Both the position numbers and the translations under genes were made by a program. Source: Desulfovibrio desulfuricans (GTDB taxonomy: Bacteria > Desulfobacterota > Desulfovibrionia > Desulfovibrionales > Desulfovibrionaceae). Taken from it: 64,000 nucleotides of DNA. Shown here in pieces: positions 27,826 through 37,513 of the stretch. Within the stretch, counting starts at the first letter, position 1. Every line of letters begins with the position of its first letter. Where the stretch lies: positions 1-64,000 of the forward strand of contig SUVB01000035.1 of assembly GCA_015062205.1 (NCBI GenBank), written 5' to 3'. The notes below the pieces were generated by a model. The model had not been told where the DNA came from and ran no database searches. It worked only from the letters and a program-made list of their open reading frames with translations.

Positions 27826-28434
27826 CTACTTTTCCAGCCATTCCGCGAAACCGGCTTCCAGAGTTCCGGCGTCCATGCGCGGCGCGTCGTACATGCCCGC
27901 CGCCTCGCGCTGACGGGCCGCTTCCGCCAGAATGACGGCCGCCGCCACGGACACGTTGAGACTCTGGATCATGCCGTACATGGGGATGTACAGTTCCCCG
28001 TCGGCGGCCCGGAGCAGGGCCTCTTCCACGCCGCTGTGCTCATTGCCCATAATCACGGCCGTAGGCCGGGTGAAATCCCACTGCCGCAGGGGCCGGGCTG
28101 CGGGCGTAAACGAGGTGGCCAGCACCTGCATGCCCCGGCCGCGCAACTGCGCCAGCATGTCCCCGGCGTCCCTGTGGCGCTCGCTTTCCACCCATTTGCG
28201 GGCCGAGGCCGACGTCTTGCGGCCCAGGGCGGGAAAAGGCGTGTCCGTATAGTACAGATGCACCCGACTGACGCCGAACGCGTCGCACGAGCGGTAGATG
28301 GCCGAAACATTGTGCGGGTCGTGGATATTGGCGAGCACCAGCGTCAGATCCGGCTGGCGATGCCGCAACACTTCCATGAGCCGCGCCTTGCGGCGTTCCG
28401 TGGGGTCCTTGGGCATGGGGCTTTCCGTAACCAT
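27826..28434 (-). CDS. trmH: SpoU-class tRNA/rRNA 2'-O-ribose methyltransferase, TrmH-like
   Basis: A 202-residue SPOUT methyltransferase. The three class motifs are present: NIHDPHNVSAIYRSCDAFGV with the catalytic arginine, AVIMGNEHSGV, and IPMYGMIQSLNVSVAAAVIL that forms the SAM-binding knot. The short N-terminal KARLMEVLRHRQPDLTLVL and the length match TrmH, which methylates G18 of tRNAs. ATG 28434 is preferred; ATG 28416 is possible. It is the last gene of an apparent wbaP-GT9-trmH run, 23 bases after the GT9 gene. Confidence 0.85.
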   Translation of the reverse strand: MVTESPMPKDPTERRKARLMEVLRHRQPDLTLVLANIHDPHNVSAIYRSCDAFGVSRVHLYYTDTPFPALGRKTSASARKWVESERHRDAGDMLAQLRGRGMQVLATSFTPAARPLRQWDFTRPTAVIMGNEHSGVEEALLRAADGELYIPMYGMIQSLNVSVAAAVILAEAARQREAAGMYDAPRMDAGTLEAGFAEWLEK

Positions 28435-28457
28435 CCGCCGACGCACGCGCGGCGGGC

Positions 28458-29573
28458 TTACAACACGTCCAGGCCGTGCAGCGCGGCCAGCACATCCTCC
28501 ACGGGCAACGCATCCAGACAGCAGGCGTACGGCCGGGGGTATTCAAATCCCAGATTGAGATAGGCGCACGGCCCCCTGCGGGGTAGGAGGGCGCACACGC
28601 GCGGCCCCACAGGCCCCCAGCGCAGCGGATTTGTGGGGCCGTGCAGGCCCACCGTGGACGCCCCGCACAGGGCGGCCAGGTGCATGGTGCCGGTATTGAC
28701 GGAGACCACCCCCGCCGCACTGACGAAGAGCCGGGCCATGCCCCCGAGGGAGACCCTGCCCGCCAGCGAGCGCGCCGGGCATTGCGGGAAGGCGCGTAAA
28801 AAGGCCGCATTGCGCGCCGCATCGGCCGGGCCGCCCGTGAGATACACGCTGAAACCGCGCCGGGCCAGTTCCCCGGCCAGCGCAGCCCAGTAGGGCGCGG
28901 GCCATTCCTTGAGATCGGCATGCGCCCCCGCGGGCCACATGTGCAGATACATGCGGCGTTCCCCTTCCGCATCGCGCAACTCCGGCGGCAGCTCTTCCGG
29001 CGAAACAGCGGGCAGCTGCAGCCGCGGCGCGCCCGTCAGATCAGGATAGAGCGCACGTCCCAGCGCCAGAAAATTCTCCACCTCGTGCCGGTCATTGCGG
29101 TGAATGACCTTGCGCGTATAGCCGCAGGCACGGTGCTGCCCGGCCGTATCAAAGCCCACAGTGACGCCCGCCCCGGAAACATTGCTGAGCAGGGTCCCCA
29201 GGCGCGCCCACTGCGTGCTGTCCAGCAGCACGTCCAGACGGCGGGAGCGCAGCCACGCGACCATGGCGGGAATTTCGCGCACGCTGAAGGACGCGCTTTC
29301 GTCAAGTCCGGGCACAAAACGCGCGGCCGCCGCGTTGGCGCGGGAGGTCAGCAGCGCGAAATGCGCGTCCGGCAGACGCTCGCGCAGGGCCGTCACCAGC
29401 GCGGAAAGCAGCAGCACGTCGCCGATGGCTCCCAGGCACAAAAAGCCCACACGGCGCGGCGGCGACGCCGGCGCGCGCGGCCCGCCCAGCCGCAGTGCGG
29501 CCCCGGCGCAGGCCAGAGGGATGCCCGCCCAATAATCCAGCCAGTGATTCCAGCGGTTGCCCCTCTCGCCCAT
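28458..29573 (-). CDS. Glycosyltransferase family 9 (heptosyltransferase-like)
   Basis: A 371-residue GT-B enzyme, probably acting on lipopolysaccharide core or a related surface glycan. The N-terminal domain has the family motif FLCLGAIGDVLLLSAL. The C-terminal nucleotide-sugar domain has VSVNTGTMHLAALCGASTVGLHGPTNP, the typical ADP-heptose binding segment. Acceptor and exact sugar cannot be read from the sequence. Its ATG overlaps the stop of wbaP by one base (TGATG), indicating co-translation with the initiating sugar-phosphate transferase. Confidence 0.85.
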   Translation of the reverse strand: MGERGNRWNHWLDYWAGIPLACAGAALRLGGPRAPASPPRRVGFLCLGAIGDVLLLSALVTALRERLPDAHFALLTSRANAAAARFVPGLDESASFSVREIPAMVAWLRSRRLDVLLDSTQWARLGTLLSNVSGAGVTVGFDTAGQHRACGYTRKVIHRNDRHEVENFLALGRALYPDLTGAPRLQLPAVSPEELPPELRDAEGERRMYLHMWPAGAHADLKEWPAPYWAALAGELARRGFSVYLTGGPADAARNAAFLRAFPQCPARSLAGRVSLGGMARLFVSAAGVVSVNTGTMHLAALCGASTVGLHGPTNPLRWGPVGPRVCALLPRRGPCAYLNLGFEYPRPYACCLDALPVEDVLAALHGLDVL

Positions 29574-30973
29574 CAGTACGCCCCGTAACCCGTAATGACC
29601 ACCGGCACGGTCTTGGCCAGAATCCACAAATCCATCCAGACCGACCAGTTGTTGATATAATAATGGTCGTAGGCCACCCGCTCCCCATAGGTGGTGTTGT
29701 TCCGCCCGGAAATCTGCCACAGCCCGGTGATGCCCGGCCGCACCATGCAGTACTCCTCATAGACGGGGCCGTATTTTGGTATCTCCGACGCCACAATGGG
29801 CCGCGGCCCCACCAGGCTCATGTCGCCCGTGACCACGTTAATAAGCTGCGGCAACTCGTCCAGGCTCACCTTGCGCAGGAACCGCCCCACCCGGGTGATG
29901 CGCGGATCATGCCGGAGTTTCTGGTCGCGCGCCCATTCCTCCCGCAGGGCGGGGTCGTCCGCCAGCAGTCTGCGCAGCACGGCGTCGGCGTCGGCGACCA
30001 TGGTTCGGAACTTGAAAATACGCACTTCCCGGCCGTCGCGGCCGATGCGCCGCTGACGGTAAAACACCGGCCCCGGGCTGTCCAGGCGGATGGCCAGCGC
30101 GAGCAGCAGGCCCAGAGGCAGCAGCACCGCAGCGCCCACGGCGCAGAGCAGAATATCCGTGGCGCGCTTGAAACGCAGACGGCGCTTGTCATGCAGGTTC
30201 TGCCGCACCAGCAGCCCCACGGCATTGCCGAGGTCGCGCGGCGTCAGCCAGTGCGTCCGAAATCCTTCGCTGAAAAAGGGCACCAGCAGGACGCTGTCGA
30301 AATATCGCCCGGCCTCGGTAATGTAATCCGCCGCCTGCCCCTGTTCCGCCTTCTGCAACAGCAGAGCCACGGCGCCGGGCCGGCGGCGCGCGGCGTCGGC
30401 AAAACACGCGCGCGCGCCTGCCGCGTCTCCGGGCAGGGCGACGATGTCCACCGGGTTCAGGCCGCGCTCCGGGCAACGCTTGAGGTAATGCCACAACTCG
30501 CGCCCGGCGTCGCTGCGGTCAAAAATGACCAGATCCTTGCCCCACCACCGGCGGCGGACAAAGAGACGGCGGCACAGGGCGCGCATGCAGGGCAGCGTGA
30601 ACAGCGTGGCCGCCCAGCTGCCGGCGACGACAATACGGGAATAGGCGTCCCCCGTTTGCGACAGGAACAGCACGGCCAGAATAATGCCGTAGAGCAGACT
30701 GACCATCTGAAACTGGGCCTTGAGTTCCCGATGCGGCGGCAGGCTTATCGTCTGATACAGTCCCAGCCCCATGCCCAGCAACGGCCCCAGCAGCAGCAGC
30801 GGCAAAGCCCAGTGGTACAGTTCCGGCTCCATGCCGCCGAAGGCCGCGCGCGCCAGAAAGATCAGCAGCGCCGTGCCCGTGAGGGCCAGCAGGTCAAAAA
30901 GGCAGAGAAGCGCCTTGTGCGGGGGGATGCCGCAAAAAAGAAGGGCTCTTACCCAGAGTGGCGTGTTTTTCAT
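29573..30973 (-). CDS. WbaP-type undecaprenyl-phosphate sugar-phosphotransferase
   Basis: A 466-residue polyprenyl-phosphate sugar-1-phosphate transferase that starts O-antigen, capsule or other glycan synthesis on undecaprenyl phosphate. Four N-terminal membrane segments lie within about 10-140 and a nucleotide-binding-like domain at about 145-260. A re-entrant membrane helix (about 275-300) leads into the catalytic domain with FKFRTM, SLDELPQLINVVTGDMSLVG and RPGITGLWQISGRN. This is the long WbaP arrangement rather than the short PglC one. The sugar could be galactose or another hexose. ATG 30973 opens the first membrane region. It is coupled to the downstream GT9 gene. Confidence 0.88.
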   Translation of the reverse strand: MKNTPLWVRALLFCGIPPHKALLCLFDLLALTGTALLIFLARAAFGGMEPELYHWALPLLLLGPLLGMGLGLYQTISLPPHRELKAQFQMVSLLYGIILAVLFLSQTGDAYSRIVVAGSWAATLFTLPCMRALCRRLFVRRRWWGKDLVIFDRSDAGRELWHYLKRCPERGLNPVDIVALPGDAAGARACFADAARRRPGAVALLLQKAEQGQAADYITEAGRYFDSVLLVPFFSEGFRTHWLTPRDLGNAVGLLVRQNLHDKRRLRFKRATDILLCAVGAAVLLPLGLLLALAIRLDSPGPVFYRQRRIGRDGREVRIFKFRTMVADADAVLRRLLADDPALREEWARDQKLRHDPRITRVGRFLRKVSLDELPQLINVVTGDMSLVGPRPIVASEIPKYGPVYEEYCMVRPGITGLWQISGRNNTTYGERVAYDHYYINNWSVWMDLWILAKTVPVVITGYGAY

Positions 30974-31440
30974 GTATGCCGCTGTGCCGGGGCGCAGCAC
31001 TCGGTTTGCGCGCGGCCTGCGCCGCGCCGGGTTCACAGTCAAACGGGCCGCCCCGGAACGCCCCGCGGCGCGCCCGCTCCGGCAGGCGGCAGGACGCAGG
31101 GGGAGGACCCGACAAACGCACAACCGGAATTTCCGCAGAAATGGTATGCGCATTCGCTGTAAAGCACAAGGCGGCAACAGGCGGGCATCAGGCGGCACAG
31201 GACGGAATTCCGCAGTCAGACGGCACGGCTCTCCCTTTTTTGCCGTACTGCCCGGGACAGGACATCGTTGCCCTCGGACGACGCTCTCCCCCTAAGGCGA
31301 CCTCGCGCAACGCCTTGCGTCGCATGCCGCCTTCTGATACAGAAAAAAACTGTTTTGCCGTGGCCCGCGCGGTATTGCGCCGTTGGCGTGCAAGGCCGCC
31401 CCGCTGCATTCATTTTGTTCCCCAGAAGAGGAAGCCGACC
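30974..31440. other. 467-base divergent intergenic region (wbaP / amino acid ABC transporter)
   Basis: No gene is supported here. A small inverted repeat, ACAG-AAAAAAA-CTGT, lies at about 31341-31355, upstream of the transporter genes, and could be a regulatory site. No clean promoter hexamers were identified. Confidence 0.3.
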
Positions 31441-32184
31441 ATGAAAAAACTTTTTGTCTGCACCGTGCTGGCCGCCGTGCTGGCCGCCGTGCCCGCCTTT
31501 GCGGAAAAAACCTATGTCAACGGCATTGATCCCAACTATCCGCCTTTCGCCTATGTGGACGAAAAAACCGGTCAGCCTGCGGGCTTTGATGTGGACTCCA
31601 TGAACTGGATTGCCAAGACCATGGGCTTCAAGGTCGAGCACAAACCCATGGCCTGGGACGGCATCATCCCCGCCCTGCTGGCCAAGCAGATCGACATGGT
31701 CGACTCCGGCATGAGCATCACGCCCGAACGCGCCAAGATGGTGCAGTTCTCCCTGCCGTACTGGACCGTCTCGCGCGTGTTTGTGGTGCCCGCCGCCTCC
31801 GGGCTGACGCCCGAACAGATCCTGACCGGCAAGGTGCAGCTGGGGGTGCAGCGCGGCACCTCCGAGGCCAATGCCATCAAGAAAGAACAGGCGGAAAAGG
31901 GCTACGCTTTCGAGCTGCGCTTCTACGATTCCGCCCCGCTGGCCATCGAAGACCTGCTGAACGGCCGCATCCAGGCCGCCCTCATGGACGAGTTGCCCGC
32001 CGACAACGCCATCAAGACCGGGCGCGCCGTCAAGAAGGCCGGCACGCACGGCGCGCCCGACAATTTCGGCGTGGCCCTGCGCAAGGAAGACAAGGAGTTG
32101 GAGCAGCTCATCAACGAAGGCTACAAGAAGCTCATGGCCGATCCCTACTGGAAGGAACTCCAGAAGAAGTACCTGAACAAGTAA
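31441..32184 (+). CDS. Polar amino acid ABC transporter, periplasmic binding protein
   Basis: A 247-residue family 3 solute-binding protein. The signal peptide ends at AFA (residue 21). The mature start, YVNGIDPNYPPFAYVDEKTGQPAGFDVD, is the family signature. Conserved ligand-contact regions follow, such as MAWDGIIPALLAKQIDMVDSGMSITPERA and VQRGTS. The ligand is probably a polar amino acid; which one is not clear. GAGGAAG precedes ATG 31441. It is the first gene of a four-gene import operon. Confidence 0.93.
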   Translation: MKKLFVCTVLAAVLAAVPAFAEKTYVNGIDPNYPPFAYVDEKTGQPAGFDVDSMNWIAKTMGFKVEHKPMAWDGIIPALLAKQIDMVDSGMSITPERAKMVQFSLPYWTVSRVFVVPAASGLTPEQILTGKVQLGVQRGTSEANAIKKEQAEKGYAFELRFYDSAPLAIEDLLNGRIQAALMDELPADNAIKTGRAVKKAGTHGAPDNFGVALRKEDKELEQLINEGYKKLMADPYWKELQKKYLNK

Positions 32185-32263
32185 CGCTTCCGCGACGGAC
32201 AACCTGCGGGCGCGCCCTCTGCACCGGGGCCGCGCCCGCGCTGACAAGAGGCGCCTTTCAGCC

Positions 32264-32956
32264 ATGCATTCGCTGCTTGTCGTGTATGACGCCCTGCCCT
32301 CCATGCTGGCGGGCAGTCTTGTCACCGTGGGCAATGTGGCCCTCTCGCTGAGCATGGGCCTGCTGCTGGGCGTGCCCCTGGCCGTGGCGCAGGTGTACGG
32401 CGGGGCATGGGCGCGCAGACTTGTGGCACTGTACGTATGGTTCTTCCGGGGCGTGCCCATTCTGGTGCTGCTGTTTCTCTGCTACGGCCTGTTCATCAGC
32501 ATGGGCGTCTCGCTGGACCCCTTCTTCATCTGCTGTCTTGTGCTGGGCTGTACCAGCACCGCCTACCAGTCGCAGATTTTCCGCGGAGCCATTGAGAGCA
32601 TCCCCCGGGGGCAGCTCAACGCGGCGCGGGCCTTGGGCATGCGCGACGGCACGGGCATACGCTCCGTCATCCTGCCCCAGGCCATGCGCCTCTCCATTCC
32701 CGGCTGGGCCAACGAATTTTCCATTCTGCTCAAGGACTCGGCCATCTGCTTCGTACTCGGCACGCAGGACATCATGGCCCGCACCTCCTTTGCCGCGGCG
32801 CGCACGCATGAGCATCTGGCGCTGTACGCCGCGGCGGGGGCGCTGTACTTCATACTGACGCTGGTGGTGCTCAAGCTGTTGCGCCGCCTGGAACAAAAAG
32901 TCCATGTGCCCGGCTATTCCTCCGGGATCGGCATGGAAAGCATGGGGATGGGATAA
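32264..32956 (+). CDS. Polar amino acid ABC transporter permease 1
   Basis: A 230-residue HisMQ-type inner-membrane permease with about five membrane helices. The N-terminal MLAGSLVTVGNVALSLSMGLLLGVPLA is typical. The ATPase-contact EAA loop reads SIPRGQLNAARALGM, and LPQAMRLSIPGWANEFSILLKDSA follows. It pairs with the second permease at 33716. It sits 79 bases after the binding-protein gene and six bases before the ATPase gene. Confidence 0.93.
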   Translation: MHSLLVVYDALPSMLAGSLVTVGNVALSLSMGLLLGVPLAVAQVYGGAWARRLVALYVWFFRGVPILVLLFLCYGLFISMGVSLDPFFICCLVLGCTSTAYQSQIFRGAIESIPRGQLNAARALGMRDGTGIRSVILPQAMRLSIPGWANEFSILLKDSAICFVLGTQDIMARTSFAAARTHEHLALYAAAGALYFILTLVVLKLLRRLEQKVHVPGYSSGIGMESMGMG

Positions 32957-32961
32957 TACAC

Positions 32962-33714
32962 ATGGACCGGCAAGCGGTATTGCGGGTGGAAGGCGTCTGC
33001 AAAAAGCTGGACGGCAAGCCCATTCTGGACAACTGCAGCCTCACGGTGAACCGGGGCGAACTGAAGGTGCTCATCGGGCCTTCGGGCGCGGGCAAGAGCA
33101 CCTTTCTGCAGAGCATCAACTGTCTCATCCCCCCGGACTCGGGCGAGATATACCTTGAGGGCCGCCGCCTCGACCGCACGGACAAAGCGGCGCTGTGCGC
33201 CTTCCGCGCACAGGTGGGCATGATCTTTCAGGACTTCAACCTGTTTGACCATCTGACCGCCGAGGAAAATGTGGCCATCGCCCTGCGCAAGGTGCGGGGC
33301 ATGAAGGCCGCCGAAGCCAAGGAACGCGCGCAGGAAGAACTGGCGCGCGTGGGCCTTGCCCGCCGGGCGCTGCTCTACCCCGCCCAGCTCTCCGGCGGGC
33401 AGAAGCAGCGCGTGGCCATAGCCCGCGCCCTGGCCATGGACCCCAAGGTCATCCTGCTGGACGAGCCGACCTCGGCTCTGGATCCGGAGCTCGTGGGCGA
33501 AGTGCTGGCCGTCATCCGCGACCTTGCGGGCGGCGGCATGACCATGGTCATGGCCACGCACCAGATGGATTTTGCCCGGGCGCTGGCCACGGAAATCCTC
33601 TTCATGGAACGCGGGCGCATCATTGAGCAGGGCGCGCCCGAGGCATTGCTGGCCGACGGCGCGGGCACGCGCACGCGCGACTTCTGCCAGCGCCTGCTGG
33701 AAATGGGGGCCTGA
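32962..33714 (+). CDS. Polar amino acid ABC transporter ATPase
   Basis: A 250-residue GlnQ/HisP-type nucleotide-binding subunit. Walker A is GPSGAGKST, the Q-loop is [19 protein letters not shown], the signature is [19 protein letters not shown], and Walker B is [14 protein letters not shown] with the switch histidine in [11 protein letters not shown]. All residues needed for ATP hydrolysis are present. It lies between the two permease genes, with spacings of five bases or less. Confidence 0.95.
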   Translation: MDRQAVLRVEGVCKKLDGKPILDNCSLTVNRGELKVLIGPSGAGKSTFLQSINCLIPPDSGEIYLEGRRLDRTDKAALCAFRAQVGMIFQDFNLFDHLTAEENVAIALRKVRGMKAAEAKERAQEELARVGLARRALLYPAQLSGGQKQRVAIARALAMDPKVILLDEPTSALDPELVGEVLAVIRDLAGGGMTMVMATHQMDFARALATEILFMERGRIIEQGAPEALLADGAGTRTRDFCQRLLEMGA

Positions 33715-33715
33715 C

Positions 33716-34384
33716 GTGCTGGACACGGCCTTTTTCGGCAACGAACTGCTGCCCGCGTTGAACCGGGGGCTGCTGGTCTCGCTGGCGCTCATCATCCCCT
33801 CGGCCGGGCTGGGCTTTGTGGGCGGCGTGCTGCTGGGCTGCGCCCGCGCCTTCGGCCCGCGCCGGCTGCGGCAGCTGGGCGACGCCTACACAGCCCTTGT
33901 GCGCGGCGTGCCCCTGGCTGTGCAGCTGATGATGATCTACTATGCCCTGCCCAGGCTCGGCATTTTCTTTCCCCCCTTCGGCGCGGCCATGACGAGCTTC
34001 ATCCTCTGCACCGCCGCCTATCAGTCCGAATATGTGCGCGGCGCGCTGCTCTCCATCCGTCAGGGGCAGATACGCGCGGCCCAGGCCCTGGGCTTCAGCA
34101 CGACGCAGACCATTGCCTGGATCATCATCCCCCAGGCGGCGCGGCGCGCCCTGCCGGGCTGCGGCAATGAAATCGTGTACCTCATCAAGTACAGTTCCCT
34201 TGCCTATCTGGTCACCTGCATGGAACTCATGGGCGAGGGCAAGGTGGTCGCGTCGGACACCTTCCGCTTTACCGAAGTCTTCCTGGCCGTAGGGGCCTAT
34301 TACCTGGCCATGGTGACGCTGGCCTCGCTGCTGCTGCGGCGGCTGGAAGAACGCTTCCGCATCCCCGGCTTCGGGGCGCGGTAA
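33716..34384 (+). CDS. Polar amino acid ABC transporter permease 2
   Basis: A 222-residue HisMQ-type permease. It has the EAA loop [15 protein letters not shown] and the downstream [29 protein letters not shown]. It starts with GTG at 33716, one base after the ATPase stop codon, because no ATG precedes the conserved N-terminus. The upstream GGGGG run serves as the binding site. Together with the preceding three genes it forms a complete importer. Confidence 0.92.
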   Translation: MLDTAFFGNELLPALNRGLLVSLALIIPSAGLGFVGGVLLGCARAFGPRRLRQLGDAYTALVRGVPLAVQLMMIYYALPRLGIFFPPFGAAMTSFILCTAAYQSEYVRGALLSIRQGQIRAAQALGFSTTQTIAWIIIPQAARRALPGCGNEIVYLIKYSSLAYLVTCMELMGEGKVVASDTFRFTEVFLAVGAYYLAMVTLASLLLRRLEERFRIPGFGAR

Positions 34385-34527
34385 GGCGCTACGCTCCCCG
34401 CGCGGAACGCCCGCCTTTGCGGGGCGCTCCATGCGCGGGCAAACCCTTTTCGCGTTGATTCGCCGCGCGAACCGACGCATGCGCCGCCCGTCGCCCGGGC
34501 GCGCCTCCCCATGCTGCGAGGAAAGTC

Positions 34528-35595
34528 ATGTCCGCACACTGCGTCCGCTTCCGCCCCCTGTGTTGTTTCCTGTTCCTCCTTATGGCGCTGCCCGAACCCG
34601 CCGCCGCTTCGCCTGACGCTCCGCAAGGCCCCCTGCGCGTGGCCCTGCTGCTCGAAACGCCCCTGGGCGACAATGACTGGAATGACGCCCTGGCTTCCGG
34701 TCTGGAACGCGCCGGGCGTGAACTGAAGGTGCGCGCCTCCATCGTCGCCGCGCCGCAGGGGCAGGGCGAGGCCGCCCTGACGGAAATCTTCCGCGAGGCC
34801 GCGCGCGACAATGATCTCGTGCTCGTTGCCTCGGACAGGCTGCACGAAATCCTGCGCGACAATGCCGCCAATTTCCGCCGCACCATGTTCGGCTGCATTG
34901 ACGCGGGCATCCGCGCGCCCAACATCATGTCCGTAACCTTTGCCGACGAGCAGGCCGCCTATCTGGCGGGCGCGGCCGCCGCCATGCTGGCCCGGCAGAC
35001 GGCGATGCCCGGCATACGGGGGCAGAAAATACTGGGCTGGCTCTCCGGCGAGGATACGCCGGCCATGCGCTCCCTGCTCAACGGTTTTACTGAGGGCGCG
35101 CGCGTCATTGACCCGGAGACGCGCGTCATCCACGCCGTTGCCGGTTCCTTCGGCGATGCCGAGGCAGGCCGCCGCGAGGCGCGCAAACTGCTGGAGCAGG
35201 GCGCGGACGTGCTGGTGCCGGCCTGCGGCATGGGCAACGGTCCGGCTCTGGAGGAGGTGAAGGCGCACAACGCCTACGCCGTGGGGCTGAACGTCAACCA
35301 AGACGCGGCGCTGCCCGGCCGTGTGCTGACCTCCATTCTCAAGCACCCGGACGCGGCCGTCTACGACATTGTGGCCGCGGCGGCCTCCGGCAACTTCAGA
35401 GGCAAGGAAATCCTCGTGCGCGATCTGAAGAACGGCGGCGTGGACATTACGGACATGCGCCCCTTCAAGGCCGCCGCCGGGGACCGCGCGCCCCGGGATA
35501 TGGAGCGCCGCCTGCGTGAGCTGCGCAGCGAAATCGTCAACGGCGGCGTACGCCTCAAGTCCCTGCGGGCGCGCACGCTCTGCGACTGCCTGTAA
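34528..35595 (+). CDS. BMP-family periplasmic binding protein
   Basis: A 355-residue exported protein with a signal peptide ending near AAAS (about residue 27). The rest is a Med/PnrA-like binding domain with LRVALLLETPLGDNDWNDA, a typical MSVTFADEQAAYLAGAAAAMLAR, and GADVLVPACGMGNGPALEEVKA. BMP proteins bind nucleosides or related ligands for an ABC importer, or act as Med-like regulators. There are no BMP-type permease genes nearby; the polar amino acid operon ends 143 bases upstream. The C-terminus ends CDCL without further features. Confidence 0.8.
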   Translation: MSAHCVRFRPLCCFLFLLMALPEPAAASPDAPQGPLRVALLLETPLGDNDWNDALASGLERAGRELKVRASIVAAPQGQGEAALTEIFREAARDNDLVLVASDRLHEILRDNAANFRRTMFGCIDAGIRAPNIMSVTFADEQAAYLAGAAAAMLARQTAMPGIRGQKILGWLSGEDTPAMRSLLNGFTEGARVIDPETRVIHAVAGSFGDAEAGRREARKLLEQGADVLVPACGMGNGPALEEVKAHNAYAVGLNVNQDAALPGRVLTSILKHPDAAVYDIVAAAASGNFRGKEILVRDLKNGGVDITDMRPFKAAAGDRAPRDMERRLRELRSEIVNGGVRLKSLRARTLCDCL

Positions 35596-35682
35596 GCGCC
35601 TGCACGAAGGCCCGGAAGGGACCGCGCCGCGGCGGCCCTGCACCCGTCGCCTCCGCGTGCGGCCTGCGCGGGCGACACGGCC

Positions 35683-36669
35683 CTACCCGCCGTAGCCCTC
35701 GGGATGCGTCCTGTGCCACCTCCAAGCCGAGGCAATGATCTCGTCGATGCCCGCCCGCGCCTTCCAGCCCAGCACCTCGCCGGCGCGCGCGGCCGAGGCC
35801 ACCAGTCGGGCGGGATCGCCCGCGCGACGCGGCCCCACGATCACGGGAAGATTGTGCCCCGTCACCCGGCGCGCAGCCTCCACCATTTGCCGCACGGAAA
35901 AGCCCGCGCCGTTGCCCAGATTGCACACCGCGTCCGCGCCGCCGCCGCGCAGATAGTCCAGCGCGCGCACATGGGCGTCCGCCAGGTCCATCACGTCCAG
36001 ATAGTCGCGGATACAGGAGCCGTCCGGCGTGGGGTAGTCCCCGCCGAAAATGGTGACATGCGGCCTCCTGCCCAGGGGCACCTGCAGGATGATGGGGATG
36101 AGGTGGGTTTCCGGCCTGTGATCCTCGCCGATGGAGCCGTCCGGCCAGGCTCCGGCCACATTGAAATAGCGCAGAATGACGGAGCGCACGCCGTGGGCCT
36201 GCCCCACCCAGCGCATCATGCGCTCCATGGCGAGCTTGCTCTCGCCGTAGGGATTGGTGGGATGCAGGGGCGCATCCTCGCTGATGGGCACGCTCTCCGG
36301 CTCGCCGTAAACGGACGCCGTGGAGGAAAAGACGATCTTGTCCGCGCCGTGCCGGACCATGGCGTCCAGCAGGGCCATCATGCCGCCGATATTGTTCTGA
36401 AAATACTTGAGGGGCTGTTCCATGCTCTCGCCCACCAGCGAGCTGGCGGCGAAGTGCAGCACGGCGTCGATGCGCTGCCCGGAGAAGACGGCGTCCAGCA
36501 GGGCGGGATCGCGCATGTCGCCCTCGTACAGGCGCACGCCCGCAGGCACGGCCGCCCTGTGCCCGGTGAGGAAATTGTCCAGCACCACGGGCGTTTCGCC
36601 CCGCGCCAGCAGGGCGCGTACATTGTGCGAACCGATATAGCCCGCGCCGCCGCACACCAGAATGGCCAT
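35683..36669 (-). CDS. galE: UDP-glucose 4-epimerase
   Basis: A 328-residue extended short-chain dehydrogenase that interconverts UDP-glucose and UDP-galactose. The NAD-binding motif is GGAGYIGSHNV near the N-terminus, the catalytic serine lies in FSSTASVYGE and the Tyr-x-x-x-Lys in NPYGESKLAMERM. The substrate-binding RYFNVAGAWPDGSIGEDH is also typical. AAGGAGG before ATG 36669 is excellent. It could supply UDP-galactose to the WbaP-type enzyme and the glycosyltransferases in this window. Confidence 0.95.
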   Translation of the reverse strand: MAILVCGGAGYIGSHNVRALLARGETPVVLDNFLTGHRAAVPAGVRLYEGDMRDPALLDAVFSGQRIDAVLHFAASSLVGESMEQPLKYFQNNIGGMMALLDAMVRHGADKIVFSSTASVYGEPESVPISEDAPLHPTNPYGESKLAMERMMRWVGQAHGVRSVILRYFNVAGAWPDGSIGEDHRPETHLIPIILQVPLGRRPHVTIFGGDYPTPDGSCIRDYLDVMDLADAHVRALDYLRGGGADAVCNLGNGAGFSVRQMVEAARRVTGHNLPVIVGPRRAGDPARLVASAARAGEVLGWKARAGIDEIIASAWRWHRTHPEGYGG

Positions 36670-36841
36670 GACGCCTCCTTGTCTCTGTGACCCGACCTCG
36701 ACGCGTACACCCGGTCCACGCCGTGCAGGCCGAGGCCATGCGTCCCTCGGGATTGAAGGCGATTTTGCCCCCGCTTGCGCCGTTTGACAAGGGCGGCGGC
36801 GCAGTTCCCGCTGCCCGCGGCACAAGGCCGGCACGACGAAA

Positions 36842-36872
36842 ACGGCCCGGAACCTCTCCGGTTCCGGGCCGT
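36842..36872 (-). terminator. Terminator of the flavodoxin gene
   Basis: A 13-bp perfect stem (ACGGCCCGGAACC with GGTTCCGGGCCGT) with a five-base loop lies 24 bases past the flavodoxin stop. On the leftward strand it is followed by TTTCGTC. It separates flavodoxin from galE. Confidence 0.8.
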
Positions 36873-36895
36873 CGCAACACGCACGGGCCGGCGGC

Positions 36896-37372
<477 letters not shown>

Positions 37373-37377
37373 TTATA

Positions 37378-37394
37378 AAAATGAAATTCATTTT
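37378..37394. promoter_or_regulatory. Fur/PerR-like operator before flavodoxin
   Basis: The perfect inverted repeat AAAATGAA-A-TTCATTTT lies 36-52 bases upstream of the flavodoxin start and just downstream of its predicted transcription start. Spacing and base content resemble Fur-family boxes. Binding there would block transcription when iron is plentiful. Confidence 0.65.
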
Positions 37395-37407
37395 CTTGTC
37401 ATATACA

Positions 37408-37436
37408 GAAATACGACCCTTCCCCTCCCCTGTCAA
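37408..37436 (-). promoter_or_regulatory. Promoter of the flavodoxin gene
   Basis: On the leftward strand, TTGACA at 37436-37431, a 17-base spacer, and TATTTC at 37413-37408. A TATATG nearby is an alternative -10. The palindrome at 37378-37394 starts about 14 bases further downstream. Confidence 0.55.
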
Positions 37437-37513
37437 GACCACGCCGCGCACTTTCCGGCAACGACGCCGACAGGTTTGCACGCCCGCCGCGCCCCCGGCG
37501 CGAACCGAATGCG

